Shown: positions 6,150 through 11,052 of the stretch, piece by piece
How positions within the stretch are numbered: position 1 is the stretch's first letter
Layout: each line of letters begins with the position of its first letter
Assembly (NCBI GenBank): GCA_039920305.1
Contig: JBDSEA010000112.1
Span: 1-11,052, forward strand
Length of the DNA: 11,052 nucleotides
Source: DASRAJ01 sp039920305
GTDB taxonomy: Bacteria > Bacteroidota > Bacteroidia > Chitinophagales > UBA10324
Direction of reading: 5' to 3'
The notes under the pieces: model-generated
Databases searched by the model: none
Told to the model about the DNA's origin: nothing
What the model saw: only the letters and a program-made list of their open reading frames with translations
Translations under genes and position numbers: made by a program

Positions 6150-8618
6150 ATGAAATCCATTTTACTTTCTCTCGCATTTACTGGTTTTATGGTAATACAT
6201 ATATATGCAGAAAATATTCCTTCAGTTCAGTTAATTCAAAGTTTTTTCAAAGAAAACAAAGGTCAGGTAGTTGATCAGGAGGGCAACCTCCGCCATGATG
6301 TGAAATTCATGTTTTATTACCGAGGTTTTAAAATGATTCTGAAGGAAAATTCATGGAGCTACGAATTTTCAAAAACGAAGCATATTCATAATTCCCGCGC
6401 TAAAAATATTAGTAGTCAGATACCTCAGCATGAAATCGGGCTTTGTGATGATGTTCAATATGAAGCGAGCAGAACTGATATCCGGCTTTTGAATTCAAAT
6501 CCTCATCCTTCCATCATTGCTGAGCAAGCTGCCGGAGATGTAATGAACTACTACTCCGGTAAAAACCCCGTGCTGCACATTACAGGGGTTCGGCACTACA
6601 GGAAGATTACCTACCGCAATATTTATCCTCTCATTGACTTTGAAATTAAAATTGCTGATGAACCAGGTTATAAAATTTTACCGATTGAATATTCTTTTAT
6701 CATTCATCCCGGCGGAAATCCGGAGCTGATTCAATTATCATATGAAGGAAATGCAGTAATGTCCACTGAAAATAATGCTCTTCATCTTAAATCTTCCCTT
6801 GGAATAGTTGAGGAAAGCTCGCCGATATATATAATGGCCAGCACCGGTAAAAAAATCAAGGGCGCACTCATGAAAAAAGGAAATATTGTTTCCTTTCATG
6901 CACCTGCGTATGATCACAGTAATACTTTCATCATTGACCCCATAATTACTTACAGCACTTATTTCGGCGGTGACAGCACTGATTATTCTGAGGACATGAA
7001 ATTTGATGAGAACAAAAATATCATCGTATGCGGCCGCACTGCGTCTGATGCCAGCATCGCCACTTCTGGAGCGTACGATAACACTTACGGAGGCGGAAGC
7101 TATGATATGTACCTGCTAAAATTCAATCCCTCGTTTCAATTGCAATGGGCAACTTATTTCGGTGGCGACCATGTTGACTATGGATGGAGCCTTGCGATTG
7201 ATGCGAAAAGCAATATTTACCTGGGTGGTGAATCCTATAGTGATGCATTAGCTACGCCGGGGGCGGAGCAAAAAACAATCGAAGGATCAGAGTCAGATGG
7301 ACTTGTCGCGAAATTTACGCCTGATGGTGCACTTGTATGGAGCCGGTACTTCGGAGGCTCAGAAAAGGATCAGATACTGTCAATGGTGATTGATCATACC
7401 GGAAGGCTGATCATCACGGGTTATTCACTGAGCGCCGATAGCATCTCTACACCGGGTGCATACCAGACCATCTATGCCGGTAACGGAGATATTGTGCTTG
7501 CAGCACTTGATACGGCCACAGGAAACACAATCTGGTCAACTTATTACGGAGCAAATAAGGATGACCGCGGGCATCATGTTATTGTTGATGGGCAAAATCA
7601 AATTTATGTCAGTGGAACTGCGCTAAGTACCACGGGTATAGCTACTTCGGGAACCTTCCATTCATCACTCGGTGGTTTTTTTGATGGCTTCCTCGTAAAA
7701 TTTTCTTCTGATGGAATCCCGATTTGGGGGACTTACGTGGGTGGCGCTTATGAAGACCGCGGAAGAGATTGTGTGATAGACCATGACGGCAACATTTGCA
7801 TGACCGGCTTTACACAAAGCGATACCGGAATTGCCACTGCCGGAACATGGAAGCAATTCCGTACACCCGGTGTGGACAGCACGGGGTATAATACGCTCGA
7901 AGCTTTCCTCATTAAGTTCGATACAGGGGGCCACCGGATATGGGGTACCTATTTTGGGGATACACTATCTGAAACCGCCAGGGGCATAGACGTAAATATC
8001 AAGAATGATATTTTTATTACCGGCGCTACCTATAGCTCCAGTGGGATTGCAACAGGAAATGCATACCAGACAAAACTCGGGGGTATATCAGATGCGTATT
8101 TCGCAAAGTTTGATTCATCCGGCAATCTGGTTTACAGCTCCTATTTCGGTGGCAGCGGCGAAGAGCAGGTAGGAGGGTATGGATTGATCATTCGAACGGA
8201 TGATGAGAATAACTTTTATCTCTGCAGTTCAACGCTAAGTGCTGACAGCATCGCCACTCCGGGTGCTTTTCAAACTGCATTTGCCGGAGGGTACGATGTA
8301 TTCATAGCAAAGTTTGCTGATACGCTGATTGCGGATGGTGCCGGAGATATGCAACCTCGTGGCTCTGAAAGTGAATTGATTATTTATCCAAATCCTGCGA
8401 GGGATGTATTCCGGGTAAGGGTAGAAACATCACATGAACTGCCTGCCATCTTGAGTTTATTTTCTTGCGGTGGCAAACTGATGATGAGAAAAGCAGTGAT
8501 GTTGCAAAAGGGAAAAAATGAGTTTCAACTCACACTAAATAAGTTTAGCAGTGGAGTTTATTTAATTACCATGAATGATGGTGATTTTTTATGGGAAAAG
8601 AAAGTGATAATCGACTGA
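6150..8618 (+). CDS. Secreted SBBP seven-bladed beta-propeller protein with T9SS type A sorting domain, 822 aa
   Basis: This is a predicted extracellular or cell-surface protein exported by Sec and then the type IX system. Residues 1-20 are a signal peptide (likely cut after IYA). Residues about 31-265 resemble the DUF7948 domain often placed before SBBP repeats (FFKENKGQVVD near the start, GDVMNYYSGKNP at 129-140). Seven repeats begin at residues 268, 333, 397, 462, 526, 598 and 662 with [WY]-x-x-Y-[FYV]-G, each also carrying a variant of SIATPGA and most an AKF-like strand. The spacing is 64-65 residues except blade 5, which is 72 long and has a short insert around 570-582. The C-terminal domain starts at IIYPNPARDVF (744-754) and ends SGVYLITMNDGDFLWEKKVI, typical of T9SS type A signals. 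The ligand or enzymatic role is unknown; a binding or adhesion scaffold is an inference. It is monocistronic and convergent with the next gene, with 11 bp between stops. Confidence 0.92.
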   Translation: MKSILLSLAFTGFMVIHIYAENIPSVQLIQSFFKENKGQVVDQEGNLRHDVKFMFYYRGFKMILKENSWSYEFSKTKHIHNSRAKNISSQIPQHEIGLCDDVQYEASRTDIRLLNSNPHPSIIAEQAAGDVMNYYSGKNPVLHITGVRHYRKITYRNIYPLIDFEIKIADEPGYKILPIEYSFIIHPGGNPELIQLSYEGNAVMSTENNALHLKSSLGIVEESSPIYIMASTGKKIKGALMKKGNIVSFHAPAYDHSNTFIIDPIITYSTYFGGDSTDYSEDMKFDENKNIIVCGRTASDASIATSGAYDNTYGGGSYDMYLLKFNPSFQLQWATYFGGDHVDYGWSLAIDAKSNIYLGGESYSDALATPGAEQKTIEGSESDGLVAKFTPDGALVWSRYFGGSEKDQILSMVIDHTGRLIITGYSLSADSISTPGAYQTIYAGNGDIVLAALDTATGNTIWSTYYGANKDDRGHHVIVDGQNQIYVSGTALSTTGIATSGTFHSSLGGFFDGFLVKFSSDGIPIWGTYVGGAYEDRGRDCVIDHDGNICMTGFTQSDTGIATAGTWKQFRTPGVDSTGYNTLEAFLIKFDTGGHRIWGTYFGDTLSETARGIDVNIKNDIFITGATYSSSGIATGNAYQTKLGGISDAYFAKFDSSGNLVYSSYFGGSGEEQVGGYGLIIRTDDENNFYLCSSTLSADSIATPGAFQTAFAGGYDVFIAKFADTLIADGAGDMQPRGSESELIIYPNPARDVFRVRVETSHELPAILSLFSCGGKLMMRKAVMLQKGKNEFQLTLNKFSSGVYLITMNDGDFLWEKKVIID

Positions 8619-8629
8619 GAAAGCAGTAA

Positions 8630-9541
8630 CTAAAATCCAACGCCAAGCATTATCTGCTGAAGAGATTGTAGTTTTTTTGTGAACAAAGGATTAAATAAGA
8701 GATGATGATCAACACTTACTTTGCAGTACTTCAGAAATTGATAGGTTAACCGATTATCGATATCCAGCATCACGAATTGATTTTTGAAACCTCCTGCGAA
8801 TGCTGAACCGAAGCAAAGCCAGTTCAAATCTTTCGAGACCATTTTGTTTATGTTCACTTGTAGATTATATCCGAGGTTAATACCGATCAATTCCTTTTTA
8901 CCCATCGGAAAATAATTGTAAAGCTCAAAAGGAATTTGGAGTGTATCATATTTGAGATTGCGAAAAATAAATTTAGCAGCTACGAAATTGAAATTCACGA
9001 ATGAAGTATTCCAAAAGCTGATACTCATCCCGCTGCCGGCATCTATTGTCAGCGGAGATAAAAATCCTGCGATAGCAACTTGCTTCGGCAGCCCATCCGG
9101 CTTGTAAGCCAGAACAGATGTGTGAGCATATTGAGTGACGGTCTGAATTGAATGTGTCCACCTGAAAGTTTTGTTCGATTGCTTAACCCACGTTGATTGA
9201 AGCACCAAAGCGTCTTTGCTTTTTATCCATAAGGAATCAAATAGATGCTGATACCCGAACTCTGTGCGCAATGTATGCAGTATATCATAATTGAAAAGTT
9301 TCTGACGATACGTTGCGAAGCAATTTGCTTCAAGCGCAATTACGTTTACTGAGCTAACAGGTGAGTTGATAAAGGAGGAATAGCTGAAGGAAGCAATGCA
9401 ATTGACAGTATAAGGCTTGATTTTAGAAGGCGAGAGTTTAACAGAATCAATTGATGAAACTTTTGGTGAATCAATGCAGTAAGCAGTAGCATTCAAGGAA
9501 ATGAATAACACCCATAACTGCGATGCAAATTTAATTTGCAT
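8630..9541 (-). CDS. Predicted outer-membrane beta-barrel protein, DUF3078-like, 303 aa
   Basis: An N-terminal signal peptide (about residues 1-20, MQIKFASQLWVLFISLNATA) is followed by a Ser-rich linker. The rest shows alternating polar and hydrophobic strands rich in Tyr, Phe, Trp and Asn, as in outer-membrane barrels. Several segments fit the pattern I associate with DUF3078 proteins of Bacteroidota: a strand with FGYQHL, a SKDALVLQSTW stretch, the mid-protein FLSPLTIDAGSGMSISFWN, and the ending with LTYQFLKYCKVSVDHHLLFN and a terminal IMLGVGF. The C-terminus ends in Phe, as outer-membrane barrels often do. The Trp- and Gly-rich N-terminal motif usual in DUF3078 is weak, so this is a divergent member or a related barrel. 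Its role is unknown. The start is ATG 9541 with no clear ribosome site. It faces the SBBP gene tail to tail, and no terminator is evident between them. Confidence 0.68.
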   Translation of the reverse strand: MQIKFASQLWVLFISLNATAYCIDSPKVSSIDSVKLSPSKIKPYTVNCIASFSYSSFINSPVSSVNVIALEANCFATYRQKLFNYDILHTLRTEFGYQHLFDSLWIKSKDALVLQSTWVKQSNKTFRWTHSIQTVTQYAHTSVLAYKPDGLPKQVAIAGFLSPLTIDAGSGMSISFWNTSFVNFNFVAAKFIFRNLKYDTLQIPFELYNYFPMGKKELIGINLGYNLQVNINKMVSKDLNWLCFGSAFAGGFKNQFVMLDIDNRLTYQFLKYCKVSVDHHLLFNPLFTKKLQSLQQIMLGVGF

Positions 9542-9583
9542 AATACTATGTTAAGGCGTTTTTAATTCCCGATTGATCTTTTA

Positions 9584-9686
9584 TTTAAAGGGACTTTCAA
9601 AAACCCTGCTCTTTTGCTCCTCACCCGCAATGTCTCTCCTTTTGAGAAAGAAAAATGGGAAAGGGTTTCTTGGAAGCCCTTAAAAG
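9584..9686. repeat. Imperfect inverted repeat in intergenic region, possible decayed palindromic element
   Basis: The arm at 9584-9607 (ending aaaaaccct) is imperfectly complementary to 9662-9686 (starting agggtttcttggaagccc), with the ends GGG/CCC and ACCCT/AGGGT conserved. Inside are the stretch cctcaccc and a short hairpin-capable tctccttttgaga. The mix of CCTCACCC and CTCTCCTTTTGAGA recalls the intergenic palindromes common in Bacteroidota, but it is degraded here. It lies in the 219-bp gap (9542-9760) between two minus-strand genes and could act as a loose terminator or be a remnant. No other feature is evident in that gap. Confidence 0.35.
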
Positions 9687-9760
9687 TTATACGTGATTGA
9701 CTTGCTCGATTTATGGTTCATGGATCTCAAACTTTGAAATTACATTTTAATACAATCGTG

Positions 9761-9985
9761 TCAAGGTCGGTGTTTGACTCTTTTGTCTTTCCCAATTAAG
9801 AAATAAAAAAGTGGGCCTAAGAGTGGAAAAAAAATCACTATCAAAATCCAAATCAACTTAGTGGTACCATTTCTAAACTCGCTTTTTAAAACATCAATCA
9901 ATGCCCAAAGAAAAAAAATACCCAACAATGAAATAAGAATCCATTCCATTCCGCCAGGCATAGACAGCAAAAGATTTATGTTCAT
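9761..9985 (-). CDS. Small PLDc_N-domain membrane protein, 74 aa
   Basis: This is a two-helix inner-membrane protein. The first hydrophobic helix is MEWILISLLGIFFLWALIDVL (residues 13-33). A polar loop with KSEFRNGTTK follows, then a second helix (about 43-64) with the family signature FPLLGPLFYFLIGK and a basic tail (KDKRVKHRP). This pattern, W near the start, aLiD after helix 1, kliW before helix 2 and fPllGpl-YflIG at its end, matches the PLDc_N (phospholipase D nuclease N-terminal) family. In Bacteroidota it commonly occurs as a free-standing protein of this size with no known function. It starts 27 bp after the TlpA-like reading frame on the same strand, so the two are probably cotranscribed. 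Confidence 0.8.
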   Translation of the reverse strand: MNINLLLSMPGGMEWILISLLGIFFLWALIDVLKSEFRNGTTKLIWILIVIFFPLLGPLFYFLIGKDKRVKHRP

Positions 9986-10012
9986 GTCAATTGAGATTTG
10001 GAGTTCTATAAT

Positions 10013-11052
10013 TTATTTGAGAAGTTCCGAAAGTTTGTTTTCTAAATCTTCACCCTGCAGATTTACTGCAATGATCTTACCATTTGAAGAAATCAAATAA
10101 TTAAATGGGATTAAGGTGATGTCATAAGAATGAGAAATAAATTTTCCTTTATCATCTATTACCTGGGGCCATGGCAAACCTTCGTACCGGAGTGCGTTGA
10201 TCCACTTATTTCTATCATCATCTGTAGAAATTCCAATAATTTCAAAATTTTTATTATGATATTTCTTATAAAATTATTCGAAGTTCTGCAAAAGATTTAC
10301 GGCAGGGACCACACCAGGATGCCCAAAAATCAAGTAAAATGTACTTACCTTTATAATCCCGGAGAGAAATTGTTTTATCACTACTATCTTTCGCAGAAAA
10401 TCCTATTGCTTCTATCAGTGAAATTTTCTGTCTCTTAATATCAATAGCTTTACAAAGTTCATTTCCTATATAGGAAGCAAAAGAGTTATGTTGAATATAA
10501 TTACAGATTGAATCAGCGAATAAAAGTAAAGAGTTATTAGTATTTCCCTGATATTGAGATATAATTTGACTCAATAACATATAACCTAGCTCTGAGCTTT
10601 TGTCGCTATTAATATAATACCTTATTAACTTAAATTGAGCCATTTGTATAGACAAAATCTCTTTAGTTAAAGATTTAAGAACTTCTGAATCTGCTTTAAC
10701 TTTTTGAAAGGAATCTAACCTCACGCTTGCCGTTTGAAGTTGTTGATAAGTTGGAGTAATATTTTTATAAAAAGAATTAATTAGCATTGCAGGATTTGAA
10801 CCAACAATTTCCATCTCAGGAATTATTGACTTACCCATTAAGTAATCAGCAGCTTTAATTGTTATCTGAATAATAGTATCGCTCAAGGGAATTGCAAAGC
10901 TTATATTACTAAGCTTGTTTTTAGCAATAATGTTTACTAAGACAGGAAGAGTTTTTTGAAAGGTATCTTTGAAGTAGGGAATTATTAAATCAAATTTATA
11001 ATTTTGAAAATCAGTATGAAACAAAGTATCTCGGTTTTGATAACTTAAATTT
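10013..11052 (-). pseudogene. TlpA-like thiol-disulfide oxidoreductase, frameshifted and 5'-partial
   Basis: This is a predicted periplasmic or envelope thioredoxin-fold protein. The frame is open to the window edge (coding residues NLSYQNRDT precede the TTG at 11024), so the start is outside. The N-terminal helical region resembles the DUF4369-type domain of Bacteroidota TlpA proteins (EMEIVGSNPAMLINSFYKNI). The thioredoxin domain follows: ISLRDYKGKYILLDFWASWC and the active site WCGPC, with Cys codons at 10311-10313 and 10302-10304. The first frame then ends at TAA 10266-10268. The other half of the fold continues without a break in a second frame: YHNKNFEIIGISTDDDRNKW, then PQVIDDKGKF, the cis-proline loop TLIP (Pro codon 10106-10108) and GKIIAVNLQGEDL, stopping at TAA 10013-10015. 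One missing base just after the Arg codon at 10278-10280 explains the split. It may be a real mutation or a sequencing or assembly error. The region is AT-rich compared with the efflux genes. Confidence 0.8.

Noticed and set aside
6951..8321. Possible CRISPR or tandem DNA repeat array
   Set aside because: The periodicity of about 195 bp is a protein repeat (SBBP blades) in one open frame. The DNA units are diverged and there are no spacers.
9861..10438. Plus-strand open frames 9861-10100 and 10130-10438
   Set aside because: They are antisense to the PLDc_N and TlpA-like genes, whose minus-strand products match known families.
1..11052. A defence, mobile-element or biosynthetic system
   Set aside because: No transposase, integrase, nuclease, toxin-antitoxin, CRISPR or biosynthetic genes were found on either strand. 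The genes are envelope and housekeeping types in separate units.

Overview
The window looks like a chromosomal segment of a Bacteroidota bacterium, probably an uncultured Chitinophagales- or Sphingobacteriales-like lineage. Supporting signs are a secreted protein with a type IX secretion (T9SS) C-terminal sorting domain, weak or absent Shine-Dalgarno sequences, two matches to the Bacteroidota -7 promoter box TAnnTTTG, a 1169-residue RND permease with an enlarged central loop, and a TlpA-type thiol-disulfide protein followed by a PLDc_N-type membrane protein. The species cannot be named from this sequence.

Left part (1-4786, + strand): a tripartite efflux module. It holds the 3' part of a lipoprotein membrane-fusion adaptor, whose start lies upstream of the window, then a complete RND inner-membrane permease and a strong intrinsic terminator. 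The matching outer-membrane channel (TolC type) is not in the window and would be expected upstream.

Middle (4787-8618, + strand): two separate transcription units. The first encodes a soluble FAD/NAD(P)H oxidoreductase with the layout of mitochondrial apoptosis-inducing factor (AIF). The second encodes an 822-residue secreted protein: signal peptide, DUF7948-like N-terminal domain, exactly seven SBBP repeats and a T9SS sorting domain. Each has a TAnnTTTG box upstream.

Right part (8630-11052, - strand): a predicted outer-membrane beta-barrel protein resembling DUF3078 proteins, convergent with the SBBP gene. After a 219-bp gap with a degenerate inverted repeat come a 74-residue two-helix PLDc_N-type membrane protein and a TlpA/thioredoxin-family envelope protein. 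The latter is split by an apparent one-base deletion just after its WCGPC active site and runs out of the window. This right end is clearly more AT-rich than the efflux genes.

Most of the window is envelope-related (export, secretion, outer membrane, periplasmic redox), but I see no gene cluster that forms a new system. The points most worth a second look are the broken TlpA gene, the arginine replacing the usual lysine in the RND proton relay, the complete seven-blade SBBP propeller with one enlarged blade, and two intergenic inverted repeats.
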